Of a stretch of 64,000 nt of DNA, positions 9,056 through 18,409 are shown piece by piece (the first letter of the stretch is position 1; the number at the start of each line of letters is the position of its first letter). Made by a program: the position numbers and the translations under genes. Below the pieces are notes generated by a model. The model worked only from the letters and a program-made list of their open reading frames with translations. It ran no database searches and was not told where the DNA came from. Source of the DNA: Mangrovicoccus sp. HB161399 (GTDB lineage Bacteria > Pseudomonadota > Alphaproteobacteria > Rhodobacterales > Rhodobacteraceae); the NCBI RefSeq assembly GCF_013184745.1, contig NZ_JAATVU010000017.1:1-64000 (forward strand). Direction: 5' to 3'.

Positions 9056-10531
9056 ATGCTCGACACAGTGCTTTCGGCCCGCCCCGACATCGGAGACAAG
9101 CGTCTCCTCCGCAGCTTCGCCTATCTCGGCGGCAAATGGGTCGCCGCGGAAACCGGCGCGACCTTCGCCGTCACCGACCCGGCCAGCGGCGCCCATCTCG
9201 GCGATGTCGCCGCGCTCGGCGCGGACCAGTCCCGCGCCGCGGTCGATGCCGCTTCCGGCGCCTTTCCGGCCTGGTCGGCGCTGCTGCCGCACGAGCGGGG
9301 CGCCATCCTGCGCCGCTGGCACGGGCTGATCACGGACGCCAAGGAAGACCTCGCGCGGATCATGGTGCTCGAGCAGGGCAAGCCGCTTTCCGAGGCGCGC
9401 GGCGAGATCGACTACGCCTCCTCCTTCGTCGAATACTATGCCGAGGAGGCCAAGCGGCCGAACATCGAGAGCGTCACCTCGCATCTGCCCGATGCCGAGA
9501 TGGAGCTGTGGATGGAGCCGGTCGGAGTCGCTGCGCTGATCACGCCCTGGAACTTCCCCTCGGCGATGCTGACCCGCAAGGCGGCCGCCGCGCTGGCCGC
9601 GGGCTGCACCGTGGTGGCGCATCCTTCCGCGGAGACCCCGTTCAGCGCTCTGGCGCTGGCCGAGCTGTCCGAGCGCGCCGGGATGCCTGCGGGCGTGTTC
9701 AACGTGATCACCGGCCATGCGCCCGAGATCGTCGGCGAATGGACGGCGGATGCCCGCGTCCGCGCGCTCAGCTTCACCGGCTCGACCGAGGTCGGCCGGC
9801 TGCTCTACCGCCAGTCGGCGGAGACAGTGAAGAAGCTGGTGCTGGAACTCGGCGGGCATGCGCCGGTGATCGTCTTCGCCGAGGCCGATCTCGACCGCGC
9901 CGTGGCTGAGACGGTGAAGGCGAAATTCGCGACCTCCGGGCAGGACTGCCTCGGTGCCAACCGCATCTACGTGCAGCGGCCGGTCTACGACGCCTTCTGC
10001 GCGAAATTCACCGCGGCGGTGAAGGAACTCACCATGGGCCTGGGCATGGACGACCCGGATATCGGCCCGCTGATGAATGCCCGCGCCGTTGCCAAGCAGC
10101 AGGAGCACGTGCAGGATGCCGTTGCCAAGGGCGCCAAGATCGCCTGCGGCGGCAAGGTCAGCCCGCTGGGCCCGCTGTTCTTCGAGCCGACCGTCCTGAC
10201 GGACGTGCCCGCGGATGCCGCGATCCTGCGCGAGGAAACCTTCGGCCCGGTCGCGCCGGTCCTTCCCTTCGACACCGAGGAGGAGGCTGTCGCCAGGGCC
10301 AATGACAGCGAATACGGCCTCGTCGCCTATGTCCATGCGATGGACCCGCGGCGCATCTACCGGCTGAGCCGCGCTCTGCAATACGGCATGGTGGCGGTGA
10401 ACCGCACCAAGGTCACCGGCGCGCCGATCCCGTTCGGCGGCGTCAAGCAGTCCGGCCTGGGCCGCGAAGGCGCCCGCGCGGGCATGCAGGACTTCATGGA
10501 AATCAAGTACGTCTGCCGCGACTGGGCATGA
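9056..10531 (+). CDS. NAD(P)-dependent aldehyde dehydrogenase, succinate-semialdehyde type
   Basis: 491 residues, ATG at 9056 behind GAAAGGAGA. Oxidises an aldehyde to the acid with NAD(P)+. Visible are the cofactor-site segment ITPWNFPSAM, the loop SFTGSTEVGR, the general base Glu in LELGGHAP (about residue 263), the catalytic Cys in SGQDCLGANR (about 298) and EETFGPVAPVLPF. Overall closest in style to GabD. The usual CVCANR around the Cys is CLGANR here. It precedes the aminotransferase gene by 34 nt; together they would turn an omega-amine first into a semialdehyde and then into a dicarboxylate or similar acid. Exact substrate open (GABA, putrescine-derived or beta-alanine-type). Confidence 0.9.
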   Translation: MLDTVLSARPDIGDKRLLRSFAYLGGKWVAAETGATFAVTDPASGAHLGDVAALGADQSRAAVDAASGAFPAWSALLPHERGAILRRWHGLITDAKEDLARIMVLEQGKPLSEARGEIDYASSFVEYYAEEAKRPNIESVTSHLPDAEMELWMEPVGVAALITPWNFPSAMLTRKAAAALAAGCTVVAHPSAETPFSALALAELSERAGMPAGVFNVITGHAPEIVGEWTADARVRALSFTGSTEVGRLLYRQSAETVKKLVLELGGHAPVIVFAEADLDRAVAETVKAKFATSGQDCLGANRIYVQRPVYDAFCAKFTAAVKELTMGLGMDDPDIGPLMNARAVAKQQEHVQDAVAKGAKIACGGKVSPLGPLFFEPTVLTDVPADAAILREETFGPVAPVLPFDTEEEAVARANDSEYGLVAYVHAMDPRRIYRLSRALQYGMVAVNRTKVTGAPIPFGGVKQSGLGREGARAGMQDFMEIKYVCRDWA

Positions 10532-10565
10532 CGCAACGCAACCGGATCCGAAAAGAGGACATGAC

Positions 10566-11936
10566 ATGCTGACCAATGACCAGCTCGCCAAGTGGGACCG
10601 CGACAGCTTCTTCCACCCCTCCACCCATCTCGCCCAGCATGCCCGCGGCGAGACCCCGAGCCGGATCATCAAGACGGCGAAGGACTGCACGATCGTCGAC
10701 CGCGACGGCCGCGAGCTGCTTGACGCCTTCGCCGGTCTCTACTGCGTGAACGTCGGCTACGGCCGTCCGGAGATCGCCGATGCGATCGCCGAGCAGGCGA
10801 AGGAGCTGGCCTATTACCACGCCTATGTCGGCCACGGCACCGAGGCCTCCATCACGCTTGCCCAGATGGTCCTCGACCGCGCGCCGTCGCACATGTCGAA
10901 GGTCTATTTCGGCCTGTCGGGCTCGGATGCGAACGAGACCAACGTCAAGCTGATCTGGTACTACAACAACATCCGCGGCCTGCCGGAGAAGAAGAAGATC
11001 ATCTCGCGCTGGCGCGGCTATCACGGCTCGGGCCTGATGACCGGTTCGCTGACCGGGCTGGAGCTCTTCCACAAGAAGTTCGACCTGCCGCTGGCCCAGG
11101 TGATACACACCGAGGCGCCCTATTACTACCGCCGGGCGGACACCGCGCAGAGCGAGGCCGGGTTCGTCGCGCATTGCGTGGCCGAGCTGGAGGCGCTGAT
11201 CGAGCGCGAGGGCGCGGACACGATCGCGGCCTTCATCGGCGAGCCGGTTCTGGGCACCGGGGGCATCGTGCCGCCGCCCGCGGGCTACTGGCAGGCGATC
11301 CAGGAGGTGCTGGCCAAGCACGACATCCTGCTGGTCGCGGACGAGGTCGTCACCGGCTTCGGACGCCTGGGCTCCATGTTCGGTTCCGAGCATTACGGGC
11401 TCAAGCCGGACCTGATCACCATCGCCAAGGGCCTGACCTCGGCCTATGCGCCGCTTTCGGGCTCGATCGTCGGCGACAAGATGTGGTCCGTGCTGGAGCA
11501 GGGCACCGACGAGAACGGCCCGATCGGCCATGGCTGGACCTATTCTGCCCACCCGATCGGTGCGGCGGCGGGCGTTGCCAACCTCAAGCTCATCGACGAC
11601 CTGAATCTCGTCGAGCAGGCGGGCAAGACCGGCGCCTATTTCCAGGCGGCGCTGCGCGATGCGCTGGGGGCCCATGCCAATGTCGGGGAAATCCGCGGCG
11701 AAGGTCTGATGTGCGCGGTGGAATTCGTCGAGGACCGCGAGAAGCGCGCCTTCTTCGACCCGTCCCGCAAGGTCGGTCCGGCCATCGCCACCGCGCTGGC
11801 CTCCGAGGGCGTGATCGGCCGGGCGATGCCGCAGGGCGACATCCTCGGCTTCGCGCCGCCCTTCTGCCTGACCGAGGCGGAAGCCGACCGCATCGCGGCC
11901 TCGACCGCGAAGGCCGTGGCCTCGGTGCTCGGCTGA
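10566..11936 (+). CDS. class III omega-aminotransferase (PLP)
   Basis: 456 residues, the usual length for the SpuC/omega-amino-acid:pyruvate group. Transfers the terminal amino group of an omega-amine to pyruvate or a similar acceptor. Motifs: LDAFAGLYCVNVGYGRPE, SGSDANETNVKL (cofactor phosphate site), GYHGSGLMTGSLTG, the Asp-containing VADEVVTGFGR, and the PLP lysine in ITIAKGLTSAYAPL at about residue 288. Resembles P. aeruginosa putrescine aminotransferase SpuC, but the substrate cannot be fixed from sequence. Forms a pair with the upstream aldehyde dehydrogenase and probably answers to the Lrp regulator. Polyamine genes elsewhere in the window make putrescine an attractive substrate (inference). 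Confidence 0.9.
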   Translation: MLTNDQLAKWDRDSFFHPSTHLAQHARGETPSRIIKTAKDCTIVDRDGRELLDAFAGLYCVNVGYGRPEIADAIAEQAKELAYYHAYVGHGTEASITLAQMVLDRAPSHMSKVYFGLSGSDANETNVKLIWYYNNIRGLPEKKKIISRWRGYHGSGLMTGSLTGLELFHKKFDLPLAQVIHTEAPYYYRRADTAQSEAGFVAHCVAELEALIEREGADTIAAFIGEPVLGTGGIVPPPAGYWQAIQEVLAKHDILLVADEVVTGFGRLGSMFGSEHYGLKPDLITIAKGLTSAYAPLSGSIVGDKMWSVLEQGTDENGPIGHGWTYSAHPIGAAAGVANLKLIDDLNLVEQAGKTGAYFQAALRDALGAHANVGEIRGEGLMCAVEFVEDREKRAFFDPSRKVGPAIATALASEGVIGRAMPQGDILGFAPPFCLTEAEADRIAASTAKAVASVLG

Positions 11937-11955
11937 GACATGGACCGGGGGCGGC

Positions 11956-14475
11956 TCAGCCGTCCCCGACCAGCGACTTGAGCCGCTCCAGGCTCTCGCC
12001 CGGCAGCTCTCGCTCGGCGGCGCTTGCCAGGATCGCGCTGCGCACGGCCCCGTTGGAGCGCAGCATCTTCATGAACCGCGTCTCGTCGAGCACAAGCAGC
12101 GTCGTCGGCGCGATGGCCGAAACGTCGCCGCGGAACTTGCGCCCCGTCAGCATGGCAATCTGGCCGAACATGTCGCCGCGGCCCAGCCGGTAGGTCTGGA
12201 TCGGGGTCTTCACCTCGACGGCACCGCTGGCAATGAAGAAGACCGACCGCGGCGTATCGGTGCGCCGCCGGATCAGTTCGCCCGGCCCGGCATAGCGGGT
12301 CAGCATCGAGCGGCCCAGCCGCTTCACCGTCTTGTCGTCGAGATCGGCGAAAAGCGGCAGCTGCCGCGCCAGATCGGCCCGCCGCAGCGTCAGGTCCAGC
12401 TTCGGCCGCGCGCGCTCCTTCGCCATCAGCCGGTCGATCTGAGCCGCCAGCGTCTGGTGCAGCTCCGGCCCGATCAGTCCCTCTTCCAGCAGGTCGTCCA
12501 TCTCCTGCCGCTCCAGCCGGAGCGAGATGCGCCGGATGAACTTGCGCTCCAGCTCCTCGGCATAGCCGGGATATTGCAGCTTGAGCCCCTCCAGCGCCTG
12601 TTCCACCGTGTCGATGCGCCGGTCGACCAGCTCGTGCAGCAGGTCGGCGACGCGGCGGCGGTGGATGCGCCGGATGCGCGTGTCGATGAAATCGTGCAGC
12701 CCCTTCAGAACCAGCCTCTGGCTGAGCAGGAATTCGAAGCGGTTCGCCGTCATGTTCGCCAGCGGCCGCGAGATGCGCGTGCGGTTGTCGAGCACGACCG
12801 CCAACCGGAACCAAGTGCTGAAGCCAAGCCCTTTGCGGTAGGCCGCGCGGTAGCCCGAGCGCCCGCCGGTCCGCGTGGCCTCCATCACCCGGGCGGCAAG
12901 TCCGCGCGCCTGTTCGTAGAGCCGCGCCGACATCAGCCCGGCCTCGAAGCCGCGGTCGACGAGGTCGCGCTCGTGCCCGGCCAGCGCGATGAGGCCCAGC
13001 GTGATGCGGTCGCGGTCGAGGATGCCCTTCTCGGATTCCGCCGCTTCCACCGCCTTGTCCAGCCGCTCGCCGAATTCCTTGGCCTCGGTGCGGGCGATCT
13101 CGCGGGTCAGGTCGTAGTTCTCGGTGGCCTGCGACACCCGCTCGCGCACGGATTGCAGGGCCACGGCGACGATCTGCTTGGACAGCGCGGTGTCGATCGG
13201 CGAGAGCCGGTCGAGCTTCAGCCAGCCGATCACCATGCGCAGAGTCGTCCCCTGCACGATCAGCGTGAACAGCGTGTAGCCGGTGGCGAGGATGCCGACC
13301 ATGCGCTGGGTCGAATCCGGAACGCGGGCGTTCTCGGTCACGGCCAGCGCCAGCGCCAGCGTGACCGCGCCGCGCAGCCCGCCCCAGAGGATCGCCGCCT
13401 TGTAGGGCGTCTCCACCCGCGGCGAGAGCCGCAGCAGCGTCAGCGCGGGCAGAAGCAGGAACAGCACCACGGCACGCGCGGCGAAGGCCGCCAGCGCCAC
13501 GACGGCGACATAGCCCGCATCGGTCCAGGTCGCGGTCGCCATCAACTCGGGGATCAGGATGGCGGCGAGGATGAAGATCAGCGCCCCGGCCCAGTGGGCA
13601 AGGATGTCCCAGGTCTCGGTCAGCTTCTGCCAGCGTGCCGGATCGATCCGGCCGGGACCGGCGAAGTTCAGCGTCAGGCCGCAGACCACCACCGCAATCA
13701 CCCCCGAGGCCGAGACGAACTGTTCCGTGATCACGTAGGACAGGTAGGGCAGGGCGACAGAGACGCTGACCTGCGCCAGCTCGAAGCGGTTGAGCATCGC
13801 CATCAGCCAGATGCCGATCCGCGCCATCACCCATCCGACCGCGGCGCCGCCCGCGACGAGATAAGGGAACTGCCGCAGCGCGTCGGAGATCGTCGGATTC
13901 GGCATGCCGACCATCACGAAGGTGATGAACAGCCCGAAGAGCGCGATTGCCGCAGCGTCGTTCAGCAGGCTCTCGCCCTCGATGATCCGGCCCAGCCGCT
14001 TCGGCGCGGAAAGCGAGCGGAAGATGCTGGCCACGGCCGAGGGGTCGGTGGTCGAGACCACCGAGCCGACCAGCAGCCCGACGAAGAGCGTGGTGATCCC
14101 CAGCCCGTAGAGCGCGCCGCCGATGAACAGCGTCGACAGCACCACGGCGATCACCGCGAGCAGCAGGATCGGCACCCAGTCGTCGAGGATCCGGCGGATG
14201 TCGATTCCCAGCGTCACCTGGAACAGCAGCGTCGGCAGGAAGATGTAGAGGAACGAGTTCGCCCTGATCGGCAGGTTGGTGAGGTTCTCGGCGATGAAGT
14301 TGAGTTCGTTGGCGAAATCCAGGCGCAGGAAAAGCGCCGATCCGGTGCCGATCAGTATGCCGACGATGGCGAGGATCACGCTGAAGGGAAGCCGCAGCCG
14401 CTCCGCCAGGGGCTCGCAGATGCCCACGACGAGAAACAGTCCGGCAGTGATGGCGGTAAGGGCGACGATCTCCAT
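11956..14475 (-). CDS. Na+/H+ antiporter with C-terminal cyclic-nucleotide-binding-type domain
   Basis: 839 residues from the ATG at 14475. The first about 400 residues form a CPA1/NhaP exchanger of some 12 helices, with VVSTTDPSAVASIF, the ion-site motif GESLLNDAAAIALF and ILWGGLRGAVTLALALAV. A long soluble part follows, and the last about 130 residues are a cNMP-binding-like domain (LFADLDDKTVKRLG, GRGDMFGQIAMLTGRKF). This layout is that of the SOS1-type antiporters. Expels Na+ for H+ at the inner membrane. The gene is convergent with the aminotransferase gene (20 nt apart) and divergent from the ABC transporter genes. Confidence 0.93.
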   Translation of the reverse strand: MEIVALTAITAGLFLVVGICEPLAERLRLPFSVILAIVGILIGTGSALFLRLDFANELNFIAENLTNLPIRANSFLYIFLPTLLFQVTLGIDIRRILDDWVPILLLAVIAVVLSTLFIGGALYGLGITTLFVGLLVGSVVSTTDPSAVASIFRSLSAPKRLGRIIEGESLLNDAAAIALFGLFITFVMVGMPNPTISDALRQFPYLVAGGAAVGWVMARIGIWLMAMLNRFELAQVSVSVALPYLSYVITEQFVSASGVIAVVVCGLTLNFAGPGRIDPARWQKLTETWDILAHWAGALIFILAAILIPELMATATWTDAGYVAVVALAAFAARAVVLFLLLPALTLLRLSPRVETPYKAAILWGGLRGAVTLALALAVTENARVPDSTQRMVGILATGYTLFTLIVQGTTLRMVIGWLKLDRLSPIDTALSKQIVAVALQSVRERVSQATENYDLTREIARTEAKEFGERLDKAVEAAESEKGILDRDRITLGLIALAGHERDLVDRGFEAGLMSARLYEQARGLAARVMEATRTGGRSGYRAAYRKGLGFSTWFRLAVVLDNRTRISRPLANMTANRFEFLLSQRLVLKGLHDFIDTRIRRIHRRRVADLLHELVDRRIDTVEQALEGLKLQYPGYAEELERKFIRRISLRLERQEMDDLLEEGLIGPELHQTLAAQIDRLMAKERARPKLDLTLRRADLARQLPLFADLDDKTVKRLGRSMLTRYAGPGELIRRRTDTPRSVFFIASGAVEVKTPIQTYRLGRGDMFGQIAMLTGRKFRGDVSAIAPTTLLVLDETRFMKMLRSNGAVRSAILASAAERELPGESLERLKSLVGDG

Positions 14476-14828
14476 GCGCGTCGTGGGGTCCGTTCGAGGC
14501 AAAGTTTCGGTTGCAGCGCGGCAGGCGCCGGAGCCAATATATAGGGGCCGCCGGGAAAAGCCCTCCCCCGGCAGGGCCTGCGGCCTGCGGCTTACGCGCC
14601 GGCCCCGCCCCGGCGGGCGGAAAGCCGCCGCGGCGCCTGCCGTTCGGGCTCTGCCCTGAAACGCGCATTTTGCGGCCGAAGTCCGGTTTTCCTGCCGTGA
14701 CGCCGCGACAGAGATTGACCAAACGGTCAAGATTCAGGACATAGCGGGCAGGGGGAATATGAGGAGCCGGTCCATGACGCGAGACCGGAACTGTTTCCCG
14801 CATCCAACAGCGAGTGAAAGGATACTCC
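14476..14828. other. 353-nt divergent control region, antiporter / ABC transporter
   Basis: No gene is seen. GC-rich inverted repeats lie at about 14545-14640. An AT-rich TATATA occurs at 14539-14544 and could belong to a leftward promoter for the antiporter. The right half holds the operator-like palindrome at 14715-14730 and the ribosome-binding site AAAGGA in front of 14829. Confidence 0.5.
14715..14730. promoter_or_regulatory. RutR/TetR-like operator before the dpp-type operon
   Basis: TTGACCAAACGGTCAA is a 6-4-6 inverted repeat that differs at one base from the E. coli RutR consensus TTGACCANNTGGTCAA. The left half can also serve as a -35 element, with a weak ACATAG-like -10 about 18 nt later, so a bound repressor would block transcription. 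It is about 100 nt ahead of the binding-protein gene at 14829. Confidence 0.6.
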
Positions 14829-16433
14829 ATGACCCGCTTTGTCCGCCGTCTTGCCGCGGTTTCCGCGCTGGCGCTCTGTGCCGCCGCGCCGGTCGCCGCC
14901 AAGACCTTCATCTATTGCTCGGAAGCCTCCCCCGAGGGCTTCGACCCCGCGCCCTACACGGCTGGCACCACCTTCGACGCCTCGGCCCACCCGATCTATT
15001 CGCGCCTCGTCGAGTTCAAGAAGGGCACGACCGAAATCGAGCCCGGCCTGGCGGAAAGCTGGGAAGTGTCCGAGGACGGCACGGAGATCACCTTCCACCT
15101 GCGCCAGGGCGTCAAGTGGCAGTCCAACGACGTCTTCGCCCCGTCGCGCGAGTTCAACGCCGATGACGTGATCTTCTCCTTCGACCGCCAGGGCAATGCC
15201 GACAACCCGATGCACGGCTACCTGCCGGGCATCAGCTACGAATACTTCTCCGCCATGGAGATGGGCGACCTGATCGCCTCGATCGAGAAGATCGACGACT
15301 ATACCGTCAAGTTCGTGCTGACCCGCCCCGAGGCGCCGTTCATGGCCAACCTCGCCATGCCCTTCGCCTCGATCACCTCGGCCGAGTATGCCGACACGCT
15401 GATGGCGGCAGGCACCACCGAGGACTTCAACAACAAGCCGATCGGCACCGGCCCGTTCAGCTTCGTCGCCTACCAGAAGGACGCCGTCATCCGCTACAAG
15501 AAGAACGCGGATTTCTACGGCGAGGCGCCGAAGATCGACGACCTGGTCTTCGCGATCACGCCCGACGCCTCGGTGCGCCTGCAGAAGCTGAAGGCCGGCG
15601 AATGCCACCTGATGCCGTACCCTTCCCCGGCGGACCTGGCGGACATCAAGTCCGACAGCAATCTCAAGCTCGACAGCCAGCCGGGCCTGAACGTCGCCTA
15701 TCTCGCCTACAACACCACCGTGCCGCCCTTCGACAATCCGAAGGTCCGCAAGGCGCTGAACATGGCGATGAACAAGCAGGCGATCATCGATGCCGTGTTC
15801 CAGGGCGCGGGCCAGGTCGCCAAGAACCCGATCCCGCCGACCATGTGGTCCTACAACGACGCGATCGAGGATGATGCCTACGATCCCGAGGCCGCCAAGG
15901 CGATGCTGGCCGAGGCAGGCGTGGAGGGTCTGAGCATGGAGATCTGGGCGATGCCGGTGCAGCGTCCCTACATGCCCAACGCGCGCCGCACCGCCGAGCT
16001 GATGCAGGCGGATTTCGCCAAGATCGGCGTCGACGTGCAGATCGTCTCCTATGAATGGGGCGAATACCTGAAGAAATCGACCGATCCGTCCCGCAAGGGC
16101 GCGGTGATCCTCGGCTGGACCGGCGACAACGGCGATCCGGACAACTTCCTGGCCGTGCTGCTTTCCTGCGCCGCGACCGGCGACGGCGGCTCGAACCGCG
16201 CGCAGTGGTGCGACGACCAGTTCTCCGACCTGATCACCCGGGCCAAGCAGATCTCGGACCAGTCCGAGCGCGCGAAGCTCTACGAGGAGGCGCAGGTCGT
16301 GTTCAAGGACCAGGCGCCCTGGGCAACCCTTGCCCATTCGACGCAATACGTGCCGATGCGCGCCAATGTCGAAGGCTTCGTGATGAGCCCGCTGGGCGAC
16401 TTCACCTTCGAAACCGTCGACATCGCCGAGTAA
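14829..16433 (+). CDS. ABC transporter periplasmic dipeptide/oligopeptide-binding protein
   Basis: 534 residues from the ATG at 14829, which has AAAGGA 6 nt upstream; a GTG at 14814 is the alternative. Signal peptide at residues 1-24 (MTRFVRRLAAVSALALCAAA). The SBP family 5 fold shows as FIYCSEASPEGFDPAPYT, AESWEVSEDGTEITFHLRQG, FNADDVIFSFDRQ, GTGPFSFVAYQKD and NPKVRKALNMAMNKQAIID. DppA-like. Captures peptides, haem precursors or other ligands and hands them to the permease. First gene of a transporter set running to 20973. Confidence 0.93.
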   Translation: MTRFVRRLAAVSALALCAAAPVAAKTFIYCSEASPEGFDPAPYTAGTTFDASAHPIYSRLVEFKKGTTEIEPGLAESWEVSEDGTEITFHLRQGVKWQSNDVFAPSREFNADDVIFSFDRQGNADNPMHGYLPGISYEYFSAMEMGDLIASIEKIDDYTVKFVLTRPEAPFMANLAMPFASITSAEYADTLMAAGTTEDFNNKPIGTGPFSFVAYQKDAVIRYKKNADFYGEAPKIDDLVFAITPDASVRLQKLKAGECHLMPYPSPADLADIKSDSNLKLDSQPGLNVAYLAYNTTVPPFDNPKVRKALNMAMNKQAIIDAVFQGAGQVAKNPIPPTMWSYNDAIEDDAYDPEAAKAMLAEAGVEGLSMEIWAMPVQRPYMPNARRTAELMQADFAKIGVDVQIVSYEWGEYLKKSTDPSRKGAVILGWTGDNGDPDNFLAVLLSCAATGDGGSNRAQWCDDQFSDLITRAKQISDQSERAKLYEEAQVVFKDQAPWATLAHSTQYVPMRANVEGFVMSPLGDFTFETVDIAE

Positions 16434-16495
16434 ATCCGGTTTCCTGACACTTGCCGGGCGCGTCCTCGTGGCGCGCCCGATTTCATGGAGGGCCC

Positions 16496-17503
16496 ATGCT
16501 CCGATTTTTCCTCGCAAAGCTGCTGTACCTGATCCCGACCTTCATCGGCATCACCATCGTGGCCTTCGGCTTCGTCCGGGTGCTGCCGGGCGATCCCGTC
16601 CTGCTGATGGCCGGGGAACGCGGGATCACGCCGGAACGCCATGCCGAACTGTCGGCGCAGCTGGGCTATGACCGGCCCTTCCTGATCCAGTACCTGGACT
16701 TCCTCGGCCGGCTGTTCCACGGCGATCTCGGCACCTCGCTGGTCACCAAGAAGCCGGTGCTGACCGAGTTCCTCGCGCTGTTCCCGGCCACGGTCGAACT
16801 GGCGGTCTGCGCCATCCTGATCGCCACGCTCGTGGGCGTGCCGGTCGGCGTCCTGGCGGCGATCAAGCGCGGCTCGCTCTTCGACCAGATCTCGATGACC
16901 GGGGCGCTGGTCGGCTTCTCGATGCCGATCTTCTGGTGGGGCCTGCTGCTGATCATCTTCTTCTCGGGCACGCTGGGCTGGACGCCGGTCTCGGGGCGGA
17001 TCTCGCTGCTCTACTATTTCGACAACGTCACCGGCTTCATGCTGATCGACAGCCTGCTCTCGGGGCAGGAGGGCGCATTCCGCTCGGCGGCCAGCCACCT
17101 GATCCTGCCCTCGATCGTGCTGGCGACCATTCCGCTGGCGGTGATCGCGCGGCAGACCCGGTCGGCCATGCTGGAGGTGATGGGCGAGGACTATGTCCGC
17201 ACCGCCCGCGCCAAGGGCCTGACCCAGCGCCGCGTGGTCTCGGTCCATGCCCTGCGCAACGCGATGATCCCCGTGATCACCACGATCGGCCTGCAGGTCG
17301 GCGTGCTGATGGCGGGCGCGATCCTGACCGAGACGATCTTCTCATGGCCGGGCATCGGCAAGTGGATGATCGACAGCATTTCCCGCCGCGACTATCCGGT
17401 GGTGCAATCCGGCCTGCTGATGATCGCGGCCATCGTGATGATCGTGAACCTGATCGTCGACCTGACCTACGGTCTGATCAATCCGAGGATCCGGCACAAA
17501 TGA
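16496..17503 (+). CDS. dipeptide-type ABC transporter permease (DppB-like)
   Basis: 335 residues, six helices. The ATG at 16496 follows ATGGAGGG. Begins with the family signature MLRFFLAKLLYLIPTFIGIT, then FVRVLPGDP, and the cytoplasmic EAA loop MGEDYVRTARAKGLTQRRVV that docks to the ATPases, and ends FSWPGIGKWMIDSISRRDYP. Pairs with the DppC-like permease, whose start codon overlaps this stop (ATGA). Confidence 0.94.
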   Translation: MLRFFLAKLLYLIPTFIGITIVAFGFVRVLPGDPVLLMAGERGITPERHAELSAQLGYDRPFLIQYLDFLGRLFHGDLGTSLVTKKPVLTEFLALFPATVELAVCAILIATLVGVPVGVLAAIKRGSLFDQISMTGALVGFSMPIFWWGLLLIIFFSGTLGWTPVSGRISLLYYFDNVTGFMLIDSLLSGQEGAFRSAASHLILPSIVLATIPLAVIARQTRSAMLEVMGEDYVRTARAKGLTQRRVVSVHALRNAMIPVITTIGLQVGVLMAGAILTETIFSWPGIGKWMIDSISRRDYPVVQSGLLMIAAIVMIVNLIVDLTYGLINPRIRHK

Positions 17504-18405
17504 CCGACATGACTCCCGAACGTCTCTCCACCTGGACGATCCGCCGCCGGATGGCCGCCGAGTTCTGGTTCTATTTCAGCCAGAACCGCGGTGCCGTCGC
17601 CGGGCTCGCCGTCTTCGCCCTGCTGGTCCTGACCGCGGTCTTCGCGCCCCTGCTGGCGCCGCATGATCCGATCCTGCAGTACCGAGACGCGCTGCTGGTG
17701 CCGCCGGCCTGGACTGCCGACGGCTCCGCCGAATACCTGCTGGGCACCGATGCGGTCGGCCGCGACATCCTCAGCCGGCTGATCTTCGGGGCGCGCTATT
17801 CGCTCTTCATCGGCATCGTGGTCGTCTCCATAGCGCTGTTCGGGGGCATCCTGATCGGGCTGCTGGCGGGCTTCTTCGGCTCCTGGATCGATGCCGTGCT
17901 GATGCGCGTCATGGACGTGATCCTCGCCTTCCCGTCGCTGCTGCTGGCGCTCGTGCTGGTGGCCGTGCTGGGGCCGGGTCTGACCAACGCGATGATCGCC
18001 ATCGCGATCGTCTACCAGCCGCATTTCGCGCGCCTGACCCGCGCCGCGGTGATGGCCGAGAAGAACCGCGAATACGTGGTGGCGGCGCAGGTGGCGGGCG
18101 CGGGCCGCGCGCGGCTGATGTTCAAGACCATCCTGCCGAACTGCCTGGCGCCGCTGATCGTGCAGGCAACGCTCAGCTTCTCTTCCGCCGTTCTCGACTC
18201 CGCCGCGCTCGGCTTCCTCGGCATGGGCGCGCAGCCGCCCGCACCCGAATGGGGCACGATGCTCGCCGAGGCACGGGAATTCATCCTGCGCGCCTGGTGG
18301 GTGGTGACGCTTCCGGGCCTCGCGATCCTCGTCTCGGTGCTGGCGATCAACCTGATGGGCGACGGGCTGCGCGACGCGCTCGACCCCAAGCTGAAGCGGA
18401 GCTGA
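17500..18405 (+). CDS. dipeptide-type ABC transporter permease (DppC-like)
   Basis: 301 residues. The ATG overlaps the previous stop as ATGA, so the two are translationally coupled. N-terminal cytoplasmic tail then FSQNRGAVAGLAVFALLVL, the LGTDAVGRDILSRLIFGAR motif of DppC proteins, the EAA loop REYVVAAQVAGAGRARLMFK, and ALGFLGMGAQPPAPEWGTML. Second inner-membrane half of the transporter. Confidence 0.94.
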   Translation: MTDMTPERLSTWTIRRRMAAEFWFYFSQNRGAVAGLAVFALLVLTAVFAPLLAPHDPILQYRDALLVPPAWTADGSAEYLLGTDAVGRDILSRLIFGARYSLFIGIVVVSIALFGGILIGLLAGFFGSWIDAVLMRVMDVILAFPSLLLALVLVAVLGPGLTNAMIAIAIVYQPHFARLTRAAVMAEKNREYVVAAQVAGAGRARLMFKTILPNCLAPLIVQATLSFSSAVLDSAALGFLGMGAQPPAPEWGTMLAEAREFILRAWWVVTLPGLAILVSVLAINLMGDGLRDALDPKLKRS

Positions 18406-18409
18406 GCGC

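Noticed and set aside
12457-14544. 695-codon plus-strand frame across the antiporter gene
   Set aside because: Antisense shadow rich in Gln/Arg/His with no fold; the antiporter frame on the other strand has all family motifs.
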